Source of the DNA: a virus
Virus record (IMG/VR): IMGVR_UViG_3300018004_000019
Location: 1 to 20,355 of that record
Direction: 5' to 3' (one strand)
DNA length: 20,355 nt
The notes under the pieces were generated by a model that searched no databases, was not told where the DNA came from, and was given only the letters and a program-made list of their open reading frames with translations. This document shows, piece by piece, positions 1 to 6,634 of this stretch. Numbering within the stretch: the stretch's first letter is position 1; the number at the start of each line of letters is the position of its first letter. The position numbers were made by a program, and so were the translations under genes.

Positions 1-259
1 CTTTGAACTGACCGCTTGCATGAGTAATAGCTGTACGTAAATATACATCTTCTCCGTAACACATATCAGATTGCTCCAATTGGATATTACAAGCAGCTAT
101 TTTGGGTATCACATGATATAGTATGGCATCAAGAGAAGCATAGTCGAATTGTCCTTTGGCATTCTTGATAATATAGTTCATACTTTTTTGGAATTCTATC
201 ATTGCCTGTGTTATTTTATCTATTTCATCAGATCTATATACAAAAAATTGATTATTCAT
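1..259 (-). CDS. ERF-family-like ssDNA annealing protein (partial)
   Basis: The frame opens at an ATG (257-259) and runs off the window edge, giving about 86 N-terminal residues. It reads FQKSMNYIIKNAKG, then FDYASLDAIL, then IPKIAACNIQLEQ, then YLRTAITHASGQF. This order, a helix with FQK/KNAKG followed by Y-x-S/D-LDAI and a hydrophobic helix ending in Q, is typical of ERF-superfamily single-strand annealing proteins that phages use for recombination and recircularisation. The start overlaps the end of the preceding membrane-protein gene by 8 nt, so translation is probably coupled. It is the third gene of a leftward operon. The family call rests on N-terminal motif recognition only; the C-terminus is outside the window. 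Confidence 0.72.
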   Translation of the reverse strand, partial: MNNQFFVYRSDEIDKITQAMIEFQKSMNYIIKNAKGQFDYASLDAILYHVIPKIAACNIQLEQSDMCYGEDVYLRTAITHASGQFK

Positions 260-437
260 TCTTTTTCTTTATCTCTTTTAGCTTTAACAGATCGGTAATG
301 ATTTCTTTCATGCGTTTATACTGATTAATATTCTGTTCATCGAATGCAATAATATCTTGGCGAAGCATATAAGCTATAGACATCAATAAGCCGGTCATTA
401 TGATATTGGCAAGAGCCAGCCACGCAATTACATTCAT
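252..437 (-). CDS. small single-pass membrane protein
   Basis: This 61-residue protein has one hydrophobic segment at about residues 2-24 (VIAWLALANIIMTGLLMSIAYML) flanked by a charged C-terminal tail rich in Lys and Glu (KEIITDLLKLKEIKKKNE), which looks like a short amphipathic helix. Its ATG overlaps the stop of the upstream gene (434-437, ATGA) and its end overlaps the start of the ERF-like gene, so all three form one leftward operon. No enzymatic motif is visible. A holin-like or membrane-tethering role is possible but not supported by context, since the neighbours are recombination-type early genes. Function unknown. Confidence 0.6.
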   Translation of the reverse strand: MNVIAWLALANIIMTGLLMSIAYMLRQDIIAFDEQNINQYKRMKEIITDLLKLKEIKKKNE

Positions 438-769
438 TTCTTCCCCTTCTTTATTGTTTTAGGTGCTACTGGTTCCAATATAGATATATCTTCAACGGAC
501 TTAGCCTCTACGGGATGTTTATCTTGTTGGACGATATACTCATCAATCTTGTCATAAAGTTTCGTCTGAGCTGGATTTTGTTCGCGTATCATGCGATGTA
601 CGGGTTTTAAGTAATCCCAGATGCTTGCTACTGCCCTTGCGAGAGCGGCCTGCTCTGTTTGATTGTCTTTGGCATAAGTATTGGCATAGTCGGTGAGTCT
701 GTGAACCACATCAAGATTGCTATTGATAATATTTTCTAGTTCATGAAGCACTTCATTTATATTACGCAT
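434..769 (-). CDS. hypothetical early protein
   Basis: I take the start at the ATG at 767-769 (MRNINEVLHELENI), giving 111 residues, rather than an upstream in-frame ATG at 889. The inner start is preceded by AGGAG at good spacing, and the promoter at 812-840 lies inside the longer frame, so the long form would not be transcribed from it. The protein is mostly helical and charged, with a Lys-rich tail (TIKKGKK) and a Pro/Val-rich linker before it. No family is recognised. It is the first gene of the leftward operon leading to the membrane protein and the ERF-like gene, so an early role near recombination or replication is likely but unproven. Confidence 0.65.
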   Translation of the reverse strand: MRNINEVLHELENIINSNLDVVHRLTDYANTYAKDNQTEQAALARAVASIWDYLKPVHRMIREQNPAQTKLYDKIDEYIVQQDKHPVEAKSVEDISILEPVAPKTIKKGKK

Positions 770-804
770 GTAACTCCTATAGTAGAGACTTTCTATTACA
801 CAAC

Positions 805-840
805 TACTATAATTATAGAACTTTTTTTCATGAATTGCAA
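805..840 (-). promoter_or_regulatory. sigma70-type promoter of the leftward operon
   Basis: On the minus strand TTGCAA (835-840) and TATAAT (812-817) are separated by exactly 17 nt. The -10 is a perfect consensus. Transcription would start near 805 and give a leader of about 35 nt before the AGGAG and ATG of the hypothetical gene ending at 769. Confidence 0.75.
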
Positions 841-900
841 GAGGATCGAGAATTATGATGATTTTTAACAGAATCTCTTGCGCGAACACGTTAAAGATGA

Positions 901-1051
901 TGGTACAGGTAGCTGGAATCGAACCAGCACGTTACTTTAATATACGGAGAGAGCTTAAGATCTGTCGTATATATCCATAACATCCGGCCCCTTTATAAAT
1001 ATTTCTTAAGAATAATTATAGCCGGATGCGCATCCACTTCGCCTTACCTGT
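901..1051 (-). tRNA. aberrant 151-nt tRNA-like RNA with encoded CCA
   Basis: On the minus strand, ACAGGTA (1051-1045) pairs perfectly with TACCTGT (911-905), a 7-bp acceptor stem followed by discriminator A and a genome-encoded CCA (903-901). The T-arm is canonical: GCTGG, loop TTCGATT, CCAGC (928-912). The D-arm is GCG/CGC with a GG-containing loop (1042-1028), in the style of leucine tRNAs. The anticodon stem TCCGGC/GCCGGA (1026-1021 with 988-983) encloses 32 nt instead of 7; these can form an AT-rich hairpin. The variable region is 54 nt (982-929), with a 7-bp ATATACG/CGTATAT arm. No anticodon can be assigned with confidence. It could be a tRNA with a short intron, a decayed tRNA, or a tRNA mimic. 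Confidence 0.65.
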
Positions 1052-1080
1052 GCATAGATTTCAAGCTTTTTACAAAACCA

Positions 1081-1117
1081 AAAGCCGAAGTTTTTTAATC
1101 TCCGGCTTTAATTTTGT
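1081..1117. terminator. probable bidirectional terminator
   Basis: AAAGCCG (1081-1087) pairs with CGGCTTT (1103-1109), followed on the plus strand by TTAATTTT and on the minus strand by a T-rich run. It separates the rightward operon start region from the tRNA-like gene. As no plus-strand gene ends here it more likely acts on leftward transcripts entering from the right. Confidence 0.45.
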
Positions 1118-1130
1118 TGCTTACATCACG

Positions 1131-1167
1131 CAGTTAAGATAAATTGGTATCAATTTAAATTTAACTG
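1131..1167. promoter_or_regulatory. nested dyad, candidate operator
   Basis: Two inverted repeats share one centre: the outer CAGTTAA (1131-1137) with TTAACTG (1161-1167), and the inner AAATTG (1141-1146) with CAATTT (1151-1156) around GTAT. It lies upstream of the HTH-protein gene at 1254 in the early intergenic region. A repressor operator or a replication-initiator site are the likely options. The rest of 1052-1253 shows no gene. Confidence 0.5.
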
Positions 1168-1253
1168 TTATTGAAATAACCCCTTTTACCGATGTCTCAC
1201 GTACGCTACCGACCAAAGTGTTTACGTAGAAACATTAAAAATAAGTAACTAAA

Positions 1254-2117
1254 ATGTACAACAAACAACAAAAAAATCAAGTCCCAAATCAAAAAAACCT
1301 AAAAGATCTCAATGAGATCAAACAACTTAAGACAGGTAGAATATTAGAAACCATCAACTTGGTGGTTAATCAGTGTTTGTATTATAACAATAATTACTAC
1401 GAATCTGAGGCTACTATAGCCAAGAGATTAGGTATTGGTACAAGAACGGTATGCAGGGCAATTAAGAAAGCAAGAGAGCTCGGTCTTATTTCAAGAAAGC
1501 GCCGCATTAACAATAGTAATATATATGGACTCAATCCAGAGCTGCGCCGCCCGGAGATCATAGATGAACTTGCGGCTATATTACCAGCACTTAGAGGCCT
1601 GCTTTGTTTATCGTTTTTGATACCCATAGTAGCACTATGTAATTCGGCATCTAGACAATCAATGCCAGATACTGGCGCACAATATAAAAAAGAGGTTATT
1701 ATTAATGCAAGTGCTCTTAGTCTTTATAGAGAAACAACGAAGAAATATGGCCTAGTTTCAACCCCTGTATGGCACCCGGAAGGCACGGCACAAAATAGAG
1801 CAAGCATTAAAGAGCACCCGGACCCGGAAAGAATCCTTAAACAGGAAGGGCTTAGCCAGGATTCTATTGAAAGTGCTGTGCAATTCTTGGCGCAAATGAA
1901 GACACGGACTACAAGTCGCTATGTCAATGAGCAAACAGCGCGAGAGTTTAAAGAGTTCTGCGACCAAAGGTTATCACGACTTATAGAGTCAATTGGGAAA
2001 TTAGCACTTGCACCAGACAAGAAGGCTGAGATTATTGAAAGACAATTGCAGAGCTACAAAGATAGGCTGCATTTCAAAGATTGCATAGCATTAAGACAGG
2101 AAGGTTATCCGACATGA
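1254..2117 (+). CDS. winged-helix-type HTH protein, replication or regulatory
   Basis: This 287-residue protein has a helix-turn-helix at about residues 50-85: SEATIAKRLGIGTRTVCRAI followed by KKARELGLISRKRR and a wing-like strand ending NIYGLNP. This resembles the HTH found in phage replication-initiation and plasmid RepA/RepL-like proteins, where a second helix reads DNA and the Arg/Lys stretch follows. The remainder is charged and helical with no motif I recognise, apart from one hydrophobic stretch at about 110-130. It opens the rightward operon and sits downstream of the nested dyad at 1131-1167, which it might bind. It ends in an ATGA overlap with the next gene. Replication initiator and transcription regulator are both possible. 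Confidence 0.6.
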   Translation: MYNKQQKNQVPNQKNLKDLNEIKQLKTGRILETINLVVNQCLYYNNNYYESEATIAKRLGIGTRTVCRAIKKARELGLISRKRRINNSNIYGLNPELRRPEIIDELAAILPALRGLLCLSFLIPIVALCNSASRQSMPDTGAQYKKEVIINASALSLYRETTKKYGLVSTPVWHPEGTAQNRASIKEHPDPERILKQEGLSQDSIESAVQFLAQMKTRTTSRYVNEQTAREFKEFCDQRLSRLIESIGKLALAPDKKAEIIERQLQSYKDRLHFKDCIALRQEGYPT

Positions 2118-2890
2118 AGTATCCGTTTCTTGAGAAATATGGCCAACATTCTGGCGATTATCTAGGACTATCTTTGGCTGGCGCTATCAAGATAGCTCCT
2201 TATCCTGAAGAATGTCATAAAGAGGCATTTGACGAGTATGTTTCGGCCGAAAAAATAAAGAAGATTACTATTAAAGATCCACTGAGATTCTATATCTATT
2301 TATGCAATGATTATTGTAAAACAAGATTTGTAGATCCAGATTTTCCTGAGCTCGTTAGTTTAGCGCACCAGTATAATATAGATGCTTCTACTGATGTCTA
2401 TTTGCCAGAAGAACAGCGCATCCATGTAGAAATAGAAGATCATGCCAAAAAACAAACCAAGAAGCCCTATGAAGGAAATCCTTATCGGCCGGTAACTGGT
2501 ACTTGGAAGAAATCAGTTCATGAATTTCAGTTTAGTCCAACAAGCACTCTCGACCATATAGCGGAATCTATTAAGCTTATAGGCTATTTAGCTGCCGGAA
2601 TTCAATGTCCAGGAACTGCTGTTGTGTTGACGTCCGATTGCTTCGCTAAACGTGCAGCTTTTACGATTGAGGAACTTATGTCTCATGATGAACATTACAA
2701 ATTAGATCTAGCCGCTATTATATCGCAAGTAGATAAATTTATTGAATATACTCTTGAAGTTCATAAAGATCTGCCATTTATAAAGCAGATTTCTTGCGCA
2801 GAAGATGCTAAAATAAAAGCGCATGAAGCAATTGCCCAATTCGTGCCAGTGTTACTGAGGCCGTTTATTTTAAAGGGAGCCGGCAAATGA
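2114..2890 (+). CDS. hypothetical early protein
   Basis: I choose the ATG at 2114, which overlaps the previous stop (ATGA) and follows AGGAAGG, over an upstream TTG in frame. The product is 258 residues, soluble, mixed alpha/beta in appearance, with no recognised domain. Notable segments are YGQHSGDYLGLSLAGA at the N-terminus and a helical C-terminal half. It is sandwiched between the HTH protein and a small lipoprotein, with overlaps on both sides, so it is co-translated with both. A replication-linked role (partner of the HTH protein) is a positional guess only. Confidence 0.55.
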   Translation: MKYPFLEKYGQHSGDYLGLSLAGAIKIAPYPEECHKEAFDEYVSAEKIKKITIKDPLRFYIYLCNDYCKTRFVDPDFPELVSLAHQYNIDASTDVYLPEEQRIHVEIEDHAKKQTKKPYEGNPYRPVTGTWKKSVHEFQFSPTSTLDHIAESIKLIGYLAAGIQCPGTAVVLTSDCFAKRAAFTIEELMSHDEHYKLDLAAIISQVDKFIEYTLEVHKDLPFIKQISCAEDAKIKAHEAIAQFVPVLLRPFILKGAGK

Positions 2891-3153
2891 TTTCTTTGCT
2901 TTTAGCGCTTTTTCTAGCATGTACAACTAACGATACTGAGTTTATGACTACCTCCACTATGTCTGCCCAAGAACAAGGCGAATGGACAATAGAGCCTGAA
3001 CCAGGCGATCTTGATGCCATGCCTTGTCCTTGGGACCAACAAGTAGACGAACAATATGATATTTACTATATTGATGGCGAGAATATTGAAAAAGAGACTA
3101 GCCAAAATATACTTGAAAAAGTTTGTGATCTCATAGCGACAACGCCGAAATGA
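2887..3153 (+). CDS. small predicted lipoprotein
   Basis: The 88-residue product begins with a short hydrophobic segment ISLLLALFLAC, in which FLAC resembles a lipobox with Cys12 as the lipidated residue. The mature part is acidic, with many Glu and Asp residues and only two further cysteines. The N-region lacks a positive charge, which weakens the signal-peptide call. The start overlaps the previous stop (ATGA, 2887-2890). Surface-exposed small lipoproteins encoded by phages often act in superinfection exclusion, but nothing here shows that directly. Confidence 0.5.
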   Translation: MISLLLALFLACTTNDTEFMTTSTMSAQEQGEWTIEPEPGDLDAMPCPWDQQVDEQYDIYYIDGENIEKETSQNILEKVCDLIATTPK

Positions 3154-3160
3154 GTGATAC

Positions 3161-3601
3161 ATGGAAGAAGTAGTAGTTTATACAATACCTGGAGCACCAA
3201 TACCATTACAACGACCAAGACATTATGTAAATAGAGTTTATGATGCACAAAAGAACCATAAGCTAATAATTGGCATTAATCTTACTAATCAACATGGCGA
3301 TCGGCCGCTTTATAACGGTCCTTTGTTGCTTAATGCTACTTTCTATATGCCTCTTGCCAAGACTCGTGAGAAACAAAAAGAAAAACTGCTTGGCACTCCT
3401 GACTTCTATAAGCCAGATATAGATAATCTTATAAAAATGGTATTAGATTGTGCCAATAAGATACTCTATAATGATGATGCTCAAATAACGGCAATAATTA
3501 CAAAGAAGATTTATGGGGATCCACCTCGTACAGAATTTACATTGAGGACATTAAAAGATCACTATAAGGGAGACTTCAAAACATTGAAAAGAATAAAATA
3601 A
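3161..3601 (+). CDS. rusA: RusA-family Holliday junction resolvase
   Basis: This 146-residue protein has the RusA layout: an N-terminal strand with IPGAPIPLQRPR, then KPDIDNLIKMVLD at about residues 84-96, then NDDAQI at about 104-109. In RusA, two Asp of the DxDN motif and one of the later DD bind the catalytic metal; here D86, D88 and D105/D106 are in place. RusA enzymes cut four-way DNA junctions as dimers, and in phages they resolve branched concatemers before packaging. That fits the next genes, the terminase subunits. The stop overlaps the next start as TAATG (3599-3603). Length is slightly above E. coli RusA. Confidence 0.88.
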   Translation: MEEVVVYTIPGAPIPLQRPRHYVNRVYDAQKNHKLIIGINLTNQHGDRPLYNGPLLLNATFYMPLAKTREKQKEKLLGTPDFYKPDIDNLIKMVLDCANKILYNDDAQITAIITKKIYGDPPRTEFTLRTLKDHYKGDFKTLKRIK

Positions 3602-4110
3602 TGGCGCAAACTATCAAGAGTAGCACAACAAAAGCAGCCAAGGAAAAAGCAGACAAGGTCTATGCTACGTTTAAAAACCTTTGTTCTTGGAGAGAAAATG
3701 AGATGAGCGGTGCGTTCTTGGAGAAGATGTGCCAAGACCTTATCGCCTGGGCTGATTTGCCTAGTTCATTGAAGATTACACAGTTTATGCGCGAATACGG
3801 AATACCCGAAAAAACGTTCTACCGAACTGTACATAGCAATGCGGATTTTAAAGAAGCTTATTGGTATGCATTAACAGCTATAGGCGACAAAAGAGAAATA
3901 GGTGCTTTAAAGCGTGAATATGATGCCGGTACAGTAGATAAAACTATATCGCATTACTGTTCTGTGAATGCAGCGGCCGAAGAACGTAGAGCCAAATTGA
4001 AGCGTGAAGAACAAGGTTCGTCTATTGAAGATCTTACCAATTGCGTACAAGCATTAGTACAACAGAAGTGGGGCGATAAGAATGAAAAGGAGAATGAAGA
4101 GAAAATATAG
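3601..4110 (+). CDS. terminase small subunit-like protein
   Basis: The 169-residue product has an HTH-like segment at about residues 60-95 (LKITQFMREYGIPEKTFYRT) followed by KEAYWYALTAIGDKREIGAL, a pattern common in small terminase subunits that recognise the packaging site and load the motor. The C-terminus is charged and helical (ends DKNEKENEEKI). Position directly upstream of the large subunit supports the role. The start overlaps the rusA stop. The call is based on fold-like pattern and context rather than a firm signature. Confidence 0.68.
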   Translation: MAQTIKSSTTKAAKEKADKVYATFKNLCSWRENEMSGAFLEKMCQDLIAWADLPSSLKITQFMREYGIPEKTFYRTVHSNADFKEAYWYALTAIGDKREIGALKREYDAGTVDKTISHYCSVNAAAEERRAKLKREEQGSSIEDLTNCVQALVQQKWGDKNEKENEEKI

Positions 4111-4189
4111 GAAGAAATACAAGAACTGTAGGACAGGCTGTGGCTGCGATAGATGCCACATTGCATTATTTGGAGAACTGGTTAAATGA
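4094..4189 (+). CDS. very small Cys-rich protein between terminase genes
   Basis: A 31-residue frame starts at the ATG at 4094 just after AAGGAG (spacing is short) and ends in an ATGA overlap with the TerL start. It is very basic at the N-terminus (KRKYRKKYKN) and then carries CRTGCGCDRCH, a compact Cys/His cluster that could bind zinc. It fills the only gap between the two terminase genes exactly, with the overlaps typical of this genome, which argues that it is real. No homolog is recognised. Confidence 0.45.
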   Translation: MKRKYRKKYKNCRTGCGCDRCHIALFGELVK

Positions 4190-5559
4190 AACTGACACCG
4201 GAACTGATTCTAAAGCTACAGAGGTTTCAACCACGGCCGTATCAAGCAAAGATAGCTAAGGCCATAGAGGAAGATGGATTTAGGAAGGTATTGGCTATAT
4301 TGCCTCGCCGTGCAGGTAAGGACATCGTAGCCTTCAACCTTGCCGTTCGACAATGCATGCGTAAGACTTGCACTGTCTTCTATGTATTTCCAACATATTC
4401 ACAAGGTCGCAAAGTGCTGTGGGATTGCATAGATGACCAGCAACATCGTATCTTAGATTGGTATTGCCCTGATGAGATAGTTGAACAAAAGAACTCTTCA
4501 GACATGAAGATACGCTTCAAGAATGGTTCTATCTTGAAGGTCTGCGGATCAGACAATTACGATTCACTTGTTGGTACAAACTTCCAAGCTGTTATATTCT
4601 CTGAGTATGCTCTCCAAGACCCTAATGCCTATGCTTTTTTACGTCCTATCATGGTAGCTAATGGTGCCTGGGCGCTATTCATTACAACGCCCCGTGGCAA
4701 GAACCACCTTTACGATCTTTATAATGTTGCACTCAACAATCCTGAATGGTACTGTCTCAAGATGTCCGTTGAAGAGACAGGGCATATTCCTGTACAGGCT
4801 ATTCTAAAAGAAAAGAATGAAGGCTTGATCTCAGAAGATCTTATTCAACAGGAATATTATTGCAGTTTCGATCTTGGTGTTTCGGGAGCATATTATACGC
4901 AATATATTGATAAGATGAAATTAAAAGGGCAGATAGGTCATGTAGGCTATGAGTCTGCATACAAGGTTCATTGTAGTTTTGATCTCGGTATTAGGGACAC
5001 AACGGCACTAATATTTTTTCAAATATGCAATAATATTATACGTGTTATAGATTGCTATGAGAATTGTGATGAGGGCCTTGAGCATTATGCGAAAATAATC
5101 AATGAAAAAGGCTATAATATGGGTCGCTTTATAGGACCCCATGATTTGAAAGTAAGAGAATTCGCAGCAGGTGGCGTAACACGTTTTGATAAAGCATCGC
5201 AATTGGGCATGAAGTTTACCATATGCCCTAACATTCCTATTATCGATGGTATAGAATGCGTACGCTCTACATTCTCTAAGATGTGGATTGATGAAACTAA
5301 GTGTGCAGATCTGATTAAGGCGCTTGAGAACTACCGTAAAGATCTTAAGAAGTCTGATACAGCAAAACCACTCTATTCAGATCATCCATTGCACAATTGG
5401 GCATCAAACTATGCCGACGCAATGAGGTACCTCTGTGTTGCTTTGCCAAAGATACGAGAAGGTACTAGCCCTGAAGAACTAGATAAGCGTTACCGTGAGG
5501 CCGTTTTAGGGGATAGAGTAACAACTGGATTTTTTAGAGATGATTTACCTACGTTGTAG
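4186..5559 (+). CDS. terL: terminase large subunit (packaging ATPase-nuclease)
   Basis: The 457-residue protein has both TerL domains. The ATPase domain begins with RFQPRPYQ, then Walker A PRRAGKD (residues 40-46), then Walker B AVIFSE with catalytic Glu140, then a motif III-like FITTPRG (about 165-171). The RNase H-like nuclease domain starts at SFDLGIRDTTAL, with metal-binding Asp266, a second acidic strand near VIDCYE, and HNWASNYADAMRYL near the end, which supplies the last acidic residue. TerL pumps the genome into the prohead through the portal and cuts concatemers. A GGAG site precedes the ATG at 4186. Length is normal for the family. Confidence 0.95.
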   Translation: MKLTPELILKLQRFQPRPYQAKIAKAIEEDGFRKVLAILPRRAGKDIVAFNLAVRQCMRKTCTVFYVFPTYSQGRKVLWDCIDDQQHRILDWYCPDEIVEQKNSSDMKIRFKNGSILKVCGSDNYDSLVGTNFQAVIFSEYALQDPNAYAFLRPIMVANGAWALFITTPRGKNHLYDLYNVALNNPEWYCLKMSVEETGHIPVQAILKEKNEGLISEDLIQQEYYCSFDLGVSGAYYTQYIDKMKLKGQIGHVGYESAYKVHCSFDLGIRDTTALIFFQICNNIIRVIDCYENCDEGLEHYAKIINEKGYNMGRFIGPHDLKVREFAAGGVTRFDKASQLGMKFTICPNIPIIDGIECVRSTFSKMWIDETKCADLIKALENYRKDLKKSDTAKPLYSDHPLHNWASNYADAMRYLCVALPKIREGTSPEELDKRYREAVLGDRVTTGFFRDDLPTL

Positions 5560-5656
5560 TTCTAAGCATCGTGATGAATATATTTATATAAAAAAAAGTG
5601 ATCTATGCCCAAAATGTATGCCTGCTATCTTCAGAACAGATTTGCCTGAGTATTAA
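5540..5656 (+). CDS. possible 38-residue Cys-rich protein overlapping the terL end
   Basis: A frame starting at the ATG at 5540 inside the end of terL encodes MIYLRCSSKHRDEY and then DLCPKC, ending at 5656, ten bases before the next ATG. Cys and CPKC spacing suggest a small zinc ribbon. The upstream ribosome site is weak (AGAG). It occupies the otherwise empty stretch between terL and the next gene. Moderate support only. Confidence 0.38.
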   Translation: MIYLRCSSKHRDEYIYIKKSDLCPKCMPAIFRTDLPEY

Positions 5657-5665
5657 AGGATTGCC

Positions 5666-5920
5666 ATGGAAAAATTATATACATTCAAATATGTAACCGA
5701 TGGAGCCATTGTAATTGATGACTATCATTCGATAGATAATGCATCAAAGAGTACAGAGGGATTCCTGGAAGTTAATAAGCTTGATAAGCCACAAGATCAC
5801 TATGAAGTTGTGCGCTATCATTACATTAACGGTACAGCACAGTATCAACAGACTCATATCTTCGATATTTTTACCTTTAATAAAGCTATTCATATGCTCA
5901 ATGCGCAAATCAAGTTATAA
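5666..5920 (+). CDS. hypothetical protein
   Basis: The 84-residue product follows AAAGGA at good spacing. It looks like a small beta-rich soluble domain: alternating strands such as YTFKYVTDGAIVID and HYEVVRYHYINGTAQY, with many aromatic residues, then a short helix (FNKAIHMLNAQIKL). No motif is recognised. It is the last gene of the rightward early/packaging operon, followed by hairpins at 5940-5978 and 6199-6220. Confidence 0.55.
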   Translation: MEKLYTFKYVTDGAIVIDDYHSIDNASKSTEGFLEVNKLDKPQDHYEVVRYHYINGTAQYQQTHIFDIFTFNKAIHMLNAQIKL

Positions 5921-5939
5921 TTGGCATGGTTATAAATGA

Positions 5940-5978
5940 CCTCCGGGTTTTATTAGCAGTGTTTTAGAATCCCGGAGG
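5940..5978 (+). terminator. GC-rich hairpin after the packaging operon
   Basis: CCTCCGGG (5940-5947) pairs with CCCGGAGG (5971-5978) around a 23-nt loop. There is no T-run after it, so it may be an RNA-stabilising or weak termination hairpin. The rest of 5979-6117 holds no convincing gene; a TTG-initiated 39-codon frame (6002-6121) with an upstream GGAG is the only candidate. Confidence 0.45.
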
Positions 5979-6117
5979 CCTTTAGAGGAGAACAATTCCT
6001 ATTGGGCGACTATGTTCTAGAGGAGGTAATAAAACATATAAGCAAATGGCATAATATCAAGAGAAAATTTGCACTGAATTCTATGTGTAATATGCAAGTG
6101 CCGGTGCCAAATCTTTA

Positions 6118-6220
6118 TTGAACAATTAGACTAAAGATGTTATAAAAAGATAGATCCTTTATATTGGAACCCTCCTTTCGGAGTGCTTTGTAACACTGCC
6201 CTCCCGATGGAGGGTTTATT
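6118..6220 (+). ncRNA. candidate small RNA with promoter and terminator
   Basis: TTGAAC (6118-6123) and TATAAA (6141-6146) are 17 nt apart and form a good promoter. A start near 6153 would give a transcript of about 65 nt ending at a strong terminator: CCCTCC (6199-6204), loop CGAT, GGAGGG (6209-6214), then TTTATTT. An inner AGTG/CACT hairpin lies before it, and a second CCCTCC copy near 6172 could compete for the terminator's GGAGGG strand. No reading frame fits inside. Confidence 0.45.
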
Positions 6221-6233
6221 TATGCAAAGAAAA

Positions 6234-6252
6234 GCCCCCGTTTATAGGGGGC
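6234..6252 (-). terminator. terminator of the leftward accessory operon
   Basis: GCCCCC (6234-6239) pairs with GGGGGC (6247-6252) around a 7-nt loop, and the plus-strand AAAA before it is TTTT on the minus strand. It lies 27 nt beyond the stop of the membrane-protein gene at 6280 and converges with the plus-strand terminator at 6199-6214. Confidence 0.75.
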
Positions 6253-6279
6253 CTGCTATCAGGAAAGACAAATATTGGA

Positions 6280-6627
6280 CTAGTTATATAGCGAATGTTC
6301 TAATAAAACCAAAGTTGAGACAACTAGCGCTGCATATGCAGCACACACTAATGCAGTGACAGTACCATAGTAAAGGCGATAGCCTACGATTGCTCCTAGA
6401 AAGAGCAACAATCCAAGGATTGCTTTTCTTCGAAATATATCTGGCCATGATAGCTCATGAGCCCTATAGGCATAATTCTGGTATATCCAGAAAACACTAT
6501 AATATTCTAGAATCCAGACTACTGGCATTGTCCATGGTGTAGGGATACGCAATACTGCATTAAACAGGAATGATATTAGCAATAGGAGTATCACATAAGG
6601 TGTATTTTTTACTAATTTTAAATCCAT
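6280..6627 (-). CDS. polytopic membrane protein
   Basis: The 115-residue product has about four hydrophobic segments: roughly residues 10-28 (YVILLLLISFLFNAVL), 34-48, 69-86 (ILGLLLFLGAIVGYRL) and 90-108 (ALVCAAYAALVVSTLVLL). Short basic loops lie between them. No catalytic motif is visible. It follows a secreted Gly/Ala-rich protein by 7 nt and ends just before a terminator, so it is the last gene of a two-gene leftward unit. The pair looks like accessory (lysogenic-conversion type) cargo; the membrane protein could act as partner or immunity protein for its neighbour, which is an inference from gene pairing only. Confidence 0.55.
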   Translation of the reverse strand: MDLKLVKNTPYVILLLLISFLFNAVLRIPTPWTMPVVWILEYYSVFWIYQNYAYRAHELSWPDIFRRKAILGLLLFLGAIVGYRLYYGTVTALVCAAYAALVVSTLVLLEHSLYN

Positions 6628-6634
6628 ATCTGCC

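Noticed and set aside
434-889. Longer version of the leftward gene starting MFAQEILL.
   Set aside because: The promoter TATAAT lies inside it and the inner ATG has a better ribosome site.
901-1051. tmRNA on the minus strand.
   Set aside because: It has a normal D-stem, is far too short, and has no tag-peptide frame or pseudoknots that I can see.
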